The position numbers and the translations under genes are program-made. Source: Planctomycetota bacterium (GTDB lineage: Bacteria > Planctomycetota > UBA1135 > GCA-002686595). From it: DNA of 16,575 bases. Location: the NCBI GenBank assembly GCA_004296785.1, contig SCVU01000566.1, positions 1 through 16,575 of the forward strand, given 5' to 3'. The notes under the pieces are model-generated. The model saw only the letters and a program-made list of their open reading frames with translations, searched no databases and was not told where the DNA came from. Positions 1-7,420 of this stretch are shown here, piece by piece (position 1 is the first letter of the stretch; the number at the start of each line of letters is the position of its first letter).

Positions 1-2
1 GG

Positions 3-671
3 GGCGGGCGCACCTCGCTCGCCGCCGCGCTCGTCGCGGCGCTGACGAGCCTCGTGATCGGCCTCGTCTACGGCGGGCTCGCCGGCTACGCGGGCGGCCG
101 GGTCGACGAGGTGCTGATGCGCGCGGTCGACGCGCTGCAGTCGATCCCGTTCATCTTCTTCGTGATCTTCGTCGGCACGCTGCTCGCCGGCTGGCGCACC
201 GAGCTCGAGGACAGCTTCGGCCTCGACCGCGAGGCGCTGTTCTTCCTCGTGATCGGCGCGGTGTGGTGGCTCTCGCTCGCGCGCATCGTGCGCGGGCAGG
301 TGCGCGCGCTGCGCGACGGCGAGCTCGTCGCGGCGCTGCGCGTGCTCGGCGCGAGCCACGCGCGGATCCTGTTCGCGCACCTGTTGCCGGCCGTGCTGCC
401 GCTCGCGATCGTGTACCTCGCGCTGACCGTGCCTTCGGTGATGCTGTTCGAGGCGTTCCTGTCGTTCCTCGGCCTCGGCATCGAGGCACCGCAGATGAGC
501 TGGGGCTCGCTGGCGGCCGACGGCGTCGAGGCGCTGAATCCGGTGCGCTTCGCATGGTGGCTCGCGCTGTTCCCCGCGCTCGCGATGGCGAGCGTGCTGC
601 TCGCGCTGAACCTGTTCGGCGACGCGCTGCGCGATGCGCTCGATCCACGCGGAACCGAGGAGCGCGCGTGA
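3..671 (+). CDS. OppC/DppC-type peptide ABC transporter permease (5' partial)
   Basis: This is the inner-membrane permease of an oligopeptide/dipeptide ABC importer. It forms half of the translocation pore and couples to the two ATPases encoded next. The frame is open from the first complete codon at base 3, and the first residues (GGRTSLAAAL) match the family's GARxSL region just after its first membrane segment. About 80 N-terminal residues are therefore missing, and the internal ATG at 54 is not the true start. The visible 222 residues contain several hydrophobic segments, the RIVRGQ motif, and the cytoplasmic EAA coupling loop at about residues 110-134 (LRVLGASHARILFAHLLPAV). The FLSFLGLG and PQMSWGSL segments near the C-terminus are typical of OppC/DppC. 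The matching permease (OppB type) and binding protein (OppA type) presumably lie upstream of the window. Whether the substrate is a dipeptide, an oligopeptide or something else cannot be read from this gene. Confidence 0.93.
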   Translation, partial: GGRTSLAAALVAALTSLVIGLVYGGLAGYAGGRVDEVLMRAVDALQSIPFIFFVIFVGTLLAGWRTELEDSFGLDREALFFLVIGAVWWLSLARIVRGQVRALRDGELVAALRVLGASHARILFAHLLPAVLPLAIVYLALTVPSVMLFEAFLSFLGLGIEAPQMSWGSLAADGVEALNPVRFAWWLALFPALAMASVLLALNLFGDALRDALDPRGTEERA

Positions 672-684
672 GGCGCCGCCTGCG

Positions 685-1659
685 ATGAGCGCCGCGCTGC
701 TCGAGATCCGCGACCTGTGCGTCGCGTACCGGCACGGCGCGGGCGAGCGGCGCGTCGTGCGCGGCTTCGACCTCGTCGTGCGCGAGCGCGAGTGCGTGTG
801 CGTCGTCGGCGAGTCGGGCTCGGGCAAGACGCAGGCGTGCCTCGCCGCGCTCGGACTGCTGCCCCCCAACGCACGCGTCACGGCCGCGCGCCTCGCGCTC
901 GACGGGCGCGATCTGCTCGCGCTCGCTCCGCGCGCGCGGCGCGAGCTGTGCGGCGCGGGGCTCGGCGCGGTGTTCCAGGACCCGCTCGCGGCGCTCGATC
1001 CGTACCGGACGATCGGCGCGCAGCTCGCCGAGTCGCTGTGGCGCGAGCGCGACCTGTCGGCGGCCGCGCTCGACGAGCGCTGCACGGCGGCGCTCGACGA
1101 GGTCGGGCTGCGCGAGCCGCGCGAGCTGCTGCGCGCGCACCCGCACCAGCTGTCGGGCGGCATGCGCCAGCGCGTGCAGATCGCGATGGCGCTCTTGCCG
1201 CGGCCGCGGCTGTTGTTCGCCGACGAGCCGACGACCGCGCTCGACGTCACGCTGCAGGCGCAGGTGCTCGAGCTGCTCGCGCGGCTGCAGCGCGAGCGCG
1301 GACTGGCGCTCGTGTTCGTCACGCACTCGCTCGGCGTCGCGGCGCGCATCGCCGCGCGCATCGCGGTCGCCTACGCGGGGCGCATCGTCGAGGACGCGCC
1401 CGCGCGCGAGCTCTTCGCGCGGCCGCTGCACCCGTACACGCGCGCGCTGCTCGCGTGCGTGCCGCGCCTGGACGGCCCGCGCGGCGGCGACTTGCCGTCG
1501 ATCGCGGGCGCGCCGGATGCGCGCGCGGTCGATGCCGACGGCTGCGCGTTCGCGCCGCGCTGCGAGCTCGCGAACGACCGCTGCCGGCGCGAGCGGCCGC
1601 TGCTCGAGGTCCGCGGCGGCGCGCCGCGCACGGCGGCCTGCCACGAGGTCGCGCCGTGA
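685..1659 (+). CDS. OppD/DppD-type peptide ABC transporter ATP-binding protein
   Basis: A cytoplasmic ATPase that powers peptide import through the OppC-type permease just upstream. The ATG at 685 is preferred over one at 634, because the 634 start would add 17 uncharacteristic residues and overlap the permease gene by 38 bases. From 685 the protein has 324 residues, the usual size. All nucleotide-binding motifs are visible: Walker A GESGSGKT (42-49), Q-loop Q98 in VFQDP, signature LSGGMRQR (156-163), Walker B LLFADEPTTALD (176-187) and the switch histidine H214. The C-terminal extension has the family's HPYTRALL segment followed by four cysteines, starting with CAFAPRC, a pattern shared by OppD/DppD proteins and sometimes linked to an iron-sulfur cluster. 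One deviation is THS where most homologues have THD after the switch histidine. The gene starts 13 bases after the permease stop and overlaps the next ATPase by 4 bases, so it is part of one operon. Confidence 0.93.
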   Translation: MSAALLEIRDLCVAYRHGAGERRVVRGFDLVVRERECVCVVGESGSGKTQACLAALGLLPPNARVTAARLALDGRDLLALAPRARRELCGAGLGAVFQDPLAALDPYRTIGAQLAESLWRERDLSAAALDERCTAALDEVGLREPRELLRAHPHQLSGGMRQRVQIAMALLPRPRLLFADEPTTALDVTLQAQVLELLARLQRERGLALVFVTHSLGVAARIAARIAVAYAGRIVEDAPARELFARPLHPYTRALLACVPRLDGPRGGDLPSIAGAPDARAVDADGCAFAPRCELANDRCRRERPLLEVRGGAPRTAACHEVAP

Positions 1660-2480
1660 GCGCCGCTGCTACCAGTGCAGCGCTGCTCGTCGCGCGCGCG
1701 ATCGCGAAGTCGTACCCGGTCGGTCCGCGCCGCCTGCTCGGCGGCGCGCGCGCGCGACGCGCGGTGCTGTGCGACGTGTCGCTCGAGCTCGCGCGCGGCG
1801 GCGCGCTCGGACTGGTCGGCGAATCGGGCTCGGGCAAGTCGACCTTCGCGCGGCTCGTCGTCGGCCTCGAATCGCCGGAGGCGGGCGAGCTCGCGTTCGA
1901 CGGCCGGCCGCTGCCGCGCGCCGGCGCGCGCGCGTGGCGGCCGCTGCGCCGGCGCGTGCAGCTCGTGTTCCAGAACCCGCTCGCCGCGCTCGATCCGGCG
2001 CTGCGCGCGCTCGCGGCAGTCGAGGAGGGGCTCGCGATCCATCGGCTCGGCAAGCGCGACGAGCGCCGCCGCCGCGCCGCGGCCGCGCTCGAATCGGTCG
2101 GGCTGTCGAGCGAGCACGCGCGCGCGCTGCCGCACGAGTTGTCGGGCGGTCAGCGCCAGCGCGTCGCGCTCGCGCGCGCGCTCGTGCTCGAGCCCGAGCT
2201 GCTCGTGCTCGACGAGCCGACCAGCGCGCTCGACGTGTCGGTCCAGGCGCAGGTGCTGAACCTGCTCGCGCGGCTGCGCGAGCGGCACGGGCTCGCGTAC
2301 CTGTTGATCTCGCACGACCTCGCGGTCGTGCGCGCGACCTGCGACGAGGTCGCCGTGCTGCACGCGGGCCGCATCGTCGAGCGCGGCGGCTCCGACGACG
2401 TGCTGCGCGCGCCGCGCGATGCGTACACGCGCGCGCTCGTCGCCGCGGTGCCGGTGCCGCCGCCCGCGGCGGTCGGCTAG
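1656..2480 (+). CDS. OppF/DppF-type peptide ABC transporter ATP-binding protein (short C-terminus)
   Basis: The second ATPase of the peptide importer, expected to pair with the preceding OppD-type subunit. It starts at GTG 1656, which overlaps the previous stop as GTGA and implies translational coupling. The 274-residue product has Walker A GESGSGKS (55-62), Q106 in VFQNP, signature LSGGQRQR (162-169), Walker B LLVLDEPTSALD (182-193) and H220 in ISHDL, so it looks catalytically complete. It ends soon after AYTRALVAAVP with only a short proline-rich tail. It lacks the cysteine-containing C-terminal region usual in OppF/DppF proteins of about 320 residues. The stop at 2478-2480 is clean and the next gene begins 11 bases later, so this looks like a natural short form and not an obvious frameshift. 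A sequencing indel near the end is not excluded. Confidence 0.92.
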   Translation: MSAAATSAALLVARAIAKSYPVGPRRLLGGARARRAVLCDVSLELARGGALGLVGESGSGKSTFARLVVGLESPEAGELAFDGRPLPRAGARAWRPLRRRVQLVFQNPLAALDPALRALAAVEEGLAIHRLGKRDERRRRAAAALESVGLSSEHARALPHELSGGQRQRVALARALVLEPELLVLDEPTSALDVSVQAQVLNLLARLRERHGLAYLLISHDLAVVRATCDEVAVLHAGRIVERGGSDDVLRAPRDAYTRALVAAVPVPPPAAVG

Positions 2481-2491
2481 GCTGTGCGCGC

Positions 2492-3910
2492 GTGAGCGCG
2501 ACTCCTGTCCCCCACTGGCGCGATCGCGCGCTCCTGTGCGCCGGATTCCTCGCGCTGTACGCGGCGCTCGGGCAGGACGTCTTCTACAAGACCGACGGGC
2601 TCGCGCTGGTCGCGTATGCACGCGGCGGGCCGCTGTGGGGCGCGGTGCACCACGCGCTGTACCTGCCGCTGCTGCACGCGTTCGACCTCGTCGTCGCGCC
2701 GCTGACCGGGTCGGCGTACCGCTCGGCCGTGCTGCTGTCGGCGCTCGGCACCGCGCTGGGCGTCGCGTTCGCGCACGCGGGCGGCCTGCGCCTGGGTTTC
2801 GACCGCGCGCGCGCCGCGCTGTTCGCCGCGCTCGTCGGCTGCGCGCCGGCCGTGCTCTTCTTCGCGACCGTGGTCGAGTACCACGGCCTGTTCTTCGGCG
2901 CGGCCGGGCTCGCGTTCTGGGCGCTGACGCGCGCGGCCGAGCGACCGACGCCGGCGCGCGCGCTCGCGCTCGGCCTCGCGACGTACCTCGCGGCGAGCGT
3001 GCACGCGACCGGCCACCTGTTGCCGGCGCTGACGTGCACGTGGCTGCTCGCGCTGCGCTTCCCGCTCGAGCGAGCGCGCGCGCTCGTCGCGCCGTGCATC
3101 GCCGGCGCCGTGCACGTCGCGCTGTTGTTCGGCGTGCCCGCGCTGACGCGCGCGTTCGGCAACGCGGCGACGCCCGAGTCGCAGGCCGGGTTCCTCGCGC
3201 AGCAGCAGTTCGCGCCGCTCGACCTGCCGCTCGCGTTCGCGCGCGAGTGGCTGCTCGCGTTCGCGCCGCTGTCGCTGCTCGCGCTGTGGCCGCCGCGCGA
3301 CGCGAAGCTGCGCCTGGAGTGGTACGCGCTGCTCGTCGCGCTCGTGCCGTACCTGCTCGCGTCGTGGGCGCTCAACACCGGCTTCAACACGCCGGAGCGC
3401 GGCGCGTACTGGCTGCCGCTCGCGCTGCCCGCCGCGCGCCTGGCGATCGCGCAACTGCCGCGCACCGGCGCCGTGCTCCTCGCGCTCGCGTGCGCGGCCG
3501 CGGGCATCTTCCAGGTCGTGCGGCACGACGATCCGAGCGCGAGCCGCGCGTGGCTCGCCGGCTTCGACGCGGCGCGGCAGGGCAAGCCCGCGGTGCTGTT
3601 GATCGGCCACTCGAACGAAGCGGCCGCGCTGCTCGTCGAGCGCCCCGAGCAGGAGTACGTCGCGCTCGACTTCCTGCGCACGCTCGCGCCCGAGACGCTG
3701 GCGGCGTACATGCCGAAGTTCATGGCGGTCACCGAGCGCTGGAAGAGCGAGCGCGAGCGCGTGTACATCACCGCGAGCGCGCGCGAACTGCTCGCGCTGG
3801 TCGAACCGCGCTGCGGACCGGCGTTCCGGCAGTGGCTCGAGCACGCGTTCGACGTGCTGCCGGTCGAGTCCGGATCGTTCCGCGGCGAGTGGCTCGTGCC
3901 GAAGCGCTAG
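2492..3910 (+). CDS. Polytopic membrane protein, possible GT-C-type glycosyltransferase
   Basis: I cannot assign this gene with confidence. It starts at GTG 2492, 11 bases after the OppF-type gene, and encodes 472 residues. About the first 350 residues hold many hydrophobic segments, roughly eight to ten. A soluble C-terminal part of about 120 residues follows and includes VLLIGHSNEAAALL. The layout resembles GT-C glycosyltransferases, which use lipid-linked sugar donors and carry acidic residues in the first outer loop. Here that loop holds D29 and D35 (QDVFYKTDG) followed by HHALYLPLLH, and an EYHG motif with E129 and H131 sits in a later segment. This assignment rests on architecture only. 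The gene is probably co-transcribed with the transporter genes, although its function need not be related. It converges with the minus-strand neighbour with only 7 bases between the two stop codons, so any terminator for either gene must overlap coding sequence. Confidence 0.85.
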   Translation: MSATPVPHWRDRALLCAGFLALYAALGQDVFYKTDGLALVAYARGGPLWGAVHHALYLPLLHAFDLVVAPLTGSAYRSAVLLSALGTALGVAFAHAGGLRLGFDRARAALFAALVGCAPAVLFFATVVEYHGLFFGAAGLAFWALTRAAERPTPARALALGLATYLAASVHATGHLLPALTCTWLLALRFPLERARALVAPCIAGAVHVALLFGVPALTRAFGNAATPESQAGFLAQQQFAPLDLPLAFAREWLLAFAPLSLLALWPPRDAKLRLEWYALLVALVPYLLASWALNTGFNTPERGAYWLPLALPAARLAIAQLPRTGAVLLALACAAAGIFQVVRHDDPSASRAWLAGFDAARQGKPAVLLIGHSNEAAALLVERPEQEYVALDFLRTLAPETLAAYMPKFMAVTERWKSERERVYITASARELLALVEPRCGPAFRQWLEHAFDVLPVESGSFRGEWLVPKR

Positions 3911-3917
3911 CGCCGGC

Positions 3918-5099
3918 TCACGCGCGCGCCGTCTCGAAGCCGAGCACGCGGCGCAGGTTCGCGTCCGACTGCACGTGCCACAGCTTGCCGTCGAGGTAGT
4001 AGTGCAGGAACGACCAGCCCCAGATCGCGCTCGCGACGATCTGGCCGAGCCAGCGCTCGCGGCCGAGCGCGGCGAGGTCGTACAGCCCGAAGTACTCGAC
4101 GCCGATCGTCGCGCACGTGTACGCGACGCCGGCGAGCACGTACAGCGGCAGCCAGCGCGCGAGCAGCGCCGGCGCCGCGTTCGGATGCGGCGCGCCCGGC
4201 GCGAGGTACTTCGAGCGGCTGTAGCTCCACACGAGCGCGTGGTACTGCAAGTTGTGGAACGTCGTGACCAGCGGCACGACCGCGTACGCGTCGAAACCGC
4301 TGAGCCCGCTCACCGAGCGCGCGACGACGTAGTGCAGCGGTACGCTCGCGAGCACGATCAGGTTTTCCTGCAGATTCAGGCTGCGCCCGGCCAGGCGCCG
4401 CTTGACGAGCGAGCCGACGTACAGCGCTTGCACGATCCAGAACGCCCACAGCGCGACGACGGCGGCCTGCTGCGTCCAGCCGAACAGCCGCTCGGGCCCG
4501 ATCCTCGGCGCGACGCGGCTCGCCAGCGCCGGCACCTGCGCCAGCCAGTACGGCGACTCGAGGATCGTCGCGACCATCGGCAGCCACAGCGACGCGACGA
4601 TGTAGCGGCGGTGCCAGAACAGTTCCTTGCGGTCGAACTCGCGCTGGCGCGCGCGGTACAGCGCCATGAAGCCGAAGTGCTGCTTGACCACGTGGTGGTA
4701 CGCCCACCACGCGGCGAACGCGAAGAACGCCATCACGAGATCGTTCGAGCGCGGGTCGCCGCCGAACCACGGCTGCAGCGCGAGCGCGACGAGCAGGCAC
4801 GCGGGGCCGAGCAGGAACCACAACAGCGAGCGCCGCAGCACGTCGCCGCGCTCGCGCCACTCCTCGCGGTCGAGGAACGTGCGGCTCATCGTCGCGAAGA
4901 AGTGTGGGCCGTGGAACGCGAAGATCCACAGCAGCATCAGGTGCAGGCCGCTGAGCACGCCGGTCTTCCACAGCGCGAGCAGCGCGTAGCTCAGCGCGGC
5001 GCTGCCGATCAGGAACGCGAGGTCGACGCGCCGCGAGATCAGCCAGCGCGACGGCAGGAAGAGCGGCGCGGCGGCCGTGGACGCGGGGGATTCGCTCAA
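3918..5099 (-). CDS. Histidine-rich polytopic membrane protein of unknown function
   Basis: I do not recognise this family. The reading frame begins at TTG (5097-5099) and gives 393 residues. No in-frame ATG lies between it and the first membrane segment, so the start codon is plausible but not certain. Eight or more hydrophobic segments are visible, starting near residues 25-45. Histidines cluster at or beside these segments: H63/H66 (FHGPHFF), H135/H136/H141 (HHVVKQHFG), H256 (PLHYVV), H282/H287 (FHNLQYHAL) and H366/H375 (HYYLDGKLWH). Spaced histidines in membrane segments are typical of integral metalloenzymes such as AlkB/desaturase-type oxygenases and Blh-type carotenoid dioxygenases, but the exact spacings of those families are not matched. 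Short basic loops (SRSKYL, LVKRRLAGR) probably face the cytoplasm. The gene lies downstream of the alpha/alpha-toroid gene, with a strong terminator between them, so it may have its own promoter within 5100-5300. Confidence 0.85.
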   Translation of the reverse strand: MSESPASTAAAPLFLPSRWLISRRVDLAFLIGSAALSYALLALWKTGVLSGLHLMLLWIFAFHGPHFFATMSRTFLDREEWRERGDVLRRSLLWFLLGPACLLVALALQPWFGGDPRSNDLVMAFFAFAAWWAYHHVVKQHFGFMALYRARQREFDRKELFWHRRYIVASLWLPMVATILESPYWLAQVPALASRVAPRIGPERLFGWTQQAAVVALWAFWIVQALYVGSLVKRRLAGRSLNLQENLIVLASVPLHYVVARSVSGLSGFDAYAVVPLVTTFHNLQYHALVWSYSRSKYLAPGAPHPNAAPALLARWLPLYVLAGVAYTCATIGVEYFGLYDLAALGRERWLGQIVASAIWGWSFLHYYLDGKLWHVQSDANLRRVLGFETARA

Positions 5100-5128
5100 G
5101 CGGAGCGCGACGAGGCGCGAAGCTCCAT
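5096..5128 (-). other. Possible 10-codon upstream reading frame (weak)
   Basis: A minus-strand ATG at 5126-5128 opens a 10-residue frame (MELRASSRSA). Its TGA stop overlaps the TTG start of the histidine-rich membrane protein gene as TTGA. This matches the 4-base stop-start overlap seen elsewhere in the window, and would permit termination-reinitiation on an otherwise poorly marked TTG start. No Shine-Dalgarno sequence precedes this ATG, and so short a frame can easily occur by chance. Confidence 0.15.
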
Positions 5129-5164
5129 CGTAACCGACGGCGCGCGGCGACAGCGCGCGCGCGG

Positions 5165-5191
5165 CGCAACGAAACGGGCTCGCAACGAAAC
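5165..5191. repeat. Two direct copies of an 11-bp sequence
   Basis: CGCAACGAAAC occurs at 5165-5175 and again at 5181-5191, with a period of 16 bases. On the minus strand each copy reads as a T-rich tract (GTTTCGTTGCG) directly after the terminator stem, so the second copy may serve as back-up termination sequence. It is noticeably AT-richer than the surroundings. Confidence 0.7.
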
Positions 5192-5234
5192 AGGCCCGGA
5201 CCGTCCGACGCGCTGCGTCGGAACGGACCGGGCC
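5180..5234 (-). terminator. Intrinsic terminator downstream of the alpha/alpha-toroid protein gene
   Basis: Positions 5193-5234 form a nearly perfect inverted repeat with arms of about 19-20 bases, one mismatch, one bulged base and a loop of about 3 bases. The outer stem is GGCCCGG/CCGGGCC and the inner stem is CCGACGC/GCGTCGG. Read on the minus strand, the stem is followed at once by TGTTTCGTTG, a T-rich tract, while the plus-strand side has none. This fixes the orientation to the minus strand. It sits about 65 bases past the TAG stop of the gene at 5301-7094 and before the histidine-rich membrane gene, so it should reduce read-through into that gene. Confidence 0.8.
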
Positions 5235-5300
5235 CGAGAATCCCCATCTCGCCCGCGCGGCGTCGCCCCCCGGCTCGCCGCGCGGCTCCTCCCTGCGCGG

Positions 5301-7094
5301 CTACTTGGCCTCGATGCCGCCGTCTCCGCCCTTCGCCTTGGCGCGGTTCTTCGCGTCGCGCTCGGCGCCGAACGCGTTCGCGTAGCGGTAGTACACCTCG
5401 AGCGTCAGCACGTTGGTCGCCGTCGCGTAGATCGGACCGCCGGCGTGGCACCAGCGATCGGGCACCAGCCAGCCGCCCTTCGCGCAGCTCTTCTCCGTCG
5501 CATCCTGCAGCGACAACAGCGCGCGCGTCATCGCCTCGTTCCACGGCTTCCAGTAGCGCTGCCCCTTGCGCGGGCTGTCGGGGCCGTCGAACTGATTCAG
5601 CGCGAGGCTGCCGTAGTACCAGTAGTAGTAGTCGACGGAGAGCTTGTCCGCGCTGACCTCGGGCAGGTCCTTCACGAGCAGCTTCGCGGCCGACTCGAGG
5701 AACGGATCGCTCGCATCGTGCTCGCCGAACGCACGCGCGCAGATGCCGAGCGCAGACATGACCGCGGAGTGGTACTGGAAGTGATCGCCCGGGCCGCTGA
5801 CCTTCTCGCCCGCGGTGTTCGGATCGATGTAGCCGACCGTTCCCGGGTAGCGCGCGGTGTCGCCGCCGCCGGTCGAGTTGCCGGCCGGACCGCTCGAGCG
5901 CTCGCGCGGCGTGACCCAGCGGATGAACGCCAGCGCACCGTCGAGGCTCGCGCGCGGCACGTTCAGCCCGGCGAGATCCGCCGACTTCAGCGCCATCACG
6001 CACCACGTCGTCACCGACGTGTCGGCGTCGTGCACCTGTTGCGCGTACTCGGCGTCGGTGAGCTCGCCGGCCTCCTTGCGCAGCTCGATCTCCTGCCGCG
6101 CCGCGTAGCGCCAGCCCCACGCGCCGGCGCCGTTCGGGTTCGGGCGCTGCGCGGCGACGAGGAAGTCGATCGACCTCTGCGCGGGCTCGCGCCACTGGCG
6201 CTCGCGCGTGAGCCCGTAGGCCTCGCACAGCGCCATCGACGCGAGCGCGTGGTTGTACATGTACGTCCGGCCGGGGCCGAACGAGCCGTCCTCGCGCTGC
6301 TGCTCGACGAGCCACTTCAGGCCGCGCTTGACGATCTCGCCCGTCACGTGCTTGCGCGGGACGACCGTGTCGGCGAAGAACGCGCGCGAATCGTGCGCGT
6401 AGCCGGCGCCGAGGTACGCGAGCAGCGCGAGGCCGGTGAGCCCGGTGTCGTACGCGCCGCCCGCGGCGTGCTCCTCTGGCACGCAGCTCGAGCCGGGCAC
6501 GCACAGTTCGCGCGCGCCGGCCGTGTTCCAGCTCCCGTCGGGAGACTGGTGGCGCGCGAGCCAGCGCAGTCCTTCGAGCACGGCGCGCTCCTCGCGACTC
6601 GGCGGCGCGGTGCTCGGCCCTCCGCCGGGGCCGCTCGTGCCGCGGCTCGGCCGCGTGACGCCGAAGTCGGTCGGCCGCTGCGCGCGGAATCCGCCGCGAT
6701 TGCCGGCGCCGATTGACGAGCTCATCTCCGGCGGTTCATCCGAAGTGGTGTCGCCGTCCTCCAGACCCGCCTCCTCGGTCCAGTCGCGGACCGCGTTCGG
6801 ATCGATGATCAGATCCGCGGGGAGGTCGCGCGTGACGAGCTCGACCTCGTCGGTGCGCGGCTGCACCGTGCGCACGATCTGCTCCTCGATGATCGGCGGC
6901 TCGAAATCGGCGCGCAGCTTCGGCGGCGTCGACGCGATCTGCATCGGGTTGTCGACCGGCGGCGGCGCGTCGCGCCCGACGACGTGCAGCGCGAGGATGC
7001 CGCCGGCGATCACGTGCACGCCGACCGAGATGACGACCCACGGTGAACGCTGCCACGCCTGGCGCAGGAACTGAACGGGTTGCACGGCTCGCAT
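5301..7094 (-). CDS. Membrane-anchored protein with prenyltransferase/squalene-oxidase repeats
   Basis: A 597-residue protein starting at ATG 7092-7094, with a GAGAGG Shine-Dalgarno sequence 8 bases upstream. A short cytoplasmic N-terminus is followed by one membrane segment (about 19-39) and a proline- and acid-rich linker (about 41-165, ending in a Gly/Ser/Pro stretch). An outer domain then carries alpha/alpha-toroid repeats of the squalene-cyclase/prenyltransferase superfamily. Three are clear: GLRWLARHQSPDGSW (175-189), GLKWLVEQQREDGSF (258-272) and SIDFLVAAQ..AWGW (308-328). Later segments such as YYYWYYGSLAL and LTLEVYYRYANAF continue the helical pattern. I see no DxDD cyclase motif, so it is unlikely to be a hopene cyclase. 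The single anchor plus proline-rich linker recalls TonB-like periplasm-spanning proteins. Similar proteins are common in Planctomycetota, where their role is not established. Four cysteines, C198, C204 and two in the late SCAKGGWLVPDRWC segment, could form disulfides outside the membrane. Confidence 0.9.
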   Translation of the reverse strand: MRAVQPVQFLRQAWQRSPWVVISVGVHVIAGGILALHVVGRDAPPPVDNPMQIASTPPKLRADFEPPIIEEQIVRTVQPRTDEVELVTRDLPADLIIDPNAVRDWTEEAGLEDGDTTSDEPPEMSSSIGAGNRGGFRAQRPTDFGVTRPSRGTSGPGGGPSTAPPSREERAVLEGLRWLARHQSPDGSWNTAGARELCVPGSSCVPEEHAAGGAYDTGLTGLALLAYLGAGYAHDSRAFFADTVVPRKHVTGEIVKRGLKWLVEQQREDGSFGPGRTYMYNHALASMALCEAYGLTRERQWREPAQRSIDFLVAAQRPNPNGAGAWGWRYAARQEIELRKEAGELTDAEYAQQVHDADTSVTTWCVMALKSADLAGLNVPRASLDGALAFIRWVTPRERSSGPAGNSTGGGDTARYPGTVGYIDPNTAGEKVSGPGDHFQYHSAVMSALGICARAFGEHDASDPFLESAAKLLVKDLPEVSADKLSVDYYYWYYGSLALNQFDGPDSPRKGQRYWKPWNEAMTRALLSLQDATEKSCAKGGWLVPDRWCHAGGPIYATATNVLTLEVYYRYANAFGAERDAKNRAKAKGGDGGIEAK

Positions 7095-7102
7095 CGGTTG
7101 GA

Positions 7103-7108
7103 CCTCTC
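7103..7108 (-). promoter_or_regulatory. Ribosome binding site of the toroid-protein gene
   Basis: On the minus strand GAGAGG lies 8 bases before the ATG at 7092-7094. It is one of the few clear Shine-Dalgarno sequences in the window and supports that start codon. Confidence 0.65.
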
Positions 7109-7390
7109 GCTCGTACGGCTCCCGGGGGGTACTGGCCTGCCGGCCGGCTCGCGCGGGGAAGCGGCCGCGCGGCGTTGGCGGCGGTACCGGAACACGCGCG
7201 GCGGTAACGACGAGCGCGCGGATTTCGCGCCGAGCTCGCGCGCGCTCGTCCGCGGCGCGCCGCGCGAAAAGGGGCGTGTGAGCCGGGGGCCCGCGCGCGA
7301 CCGAACGAATGCGGTCGAAGCGAAGCGCGCGCGAGCGGAAGCGCTCCGCCCCGCCGCGCGCGCATTGCGCGTTGGCGCACGCGTCCGCGC

Positions 7391-7420
7391 TAACGTTTCG
7401 GGGTCTTCGCTCGGTATCTT
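7391..7420 (+). promoter_or_regulatory. Possible promoter region of the Gld-type cluster (weak)
   Basis: This is the most AT-rich patch before the ATPase gene, containing TAACGTTT (7391-7398) and a -10-like TATCTT (7415-7420) about 31 bases before the ATG. I find no good -35 hexamer at 16-18 bases from the -10-like box, so only the location is suggested. Confidence 0.25.

Noticed and set aside
54..56. ATG at 54 as the start of the OppC-type permease
   Set aside because: Conserved family sequence is already encoded upstream from base 3, so the gene is cut by the window edge.
634..684. An earlier ATG at 634 as the start of the OppD-type gene
   Set aside because: It would overlap the permease by 38 bases and add 17 residues with no family similarity. 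ATG 685 gives the standard N-terminus.
3975..6716. A plus-strand open frame of about 913 codons opposite the two minus-strand genes
   Set aside because: The opposite strand encodes proteins with clear membrane segments and toroid repeats. This frame is arginine-rich and motif-free.
7231..7266. GC-alternating palindromes in the intergenic region as operator or origin sites
   Set aside because: Runs of CG and GC dinucleotides are common throughout this genome and make chance palindromes frequent. There is no repeated box or AT-rich unwinding region.
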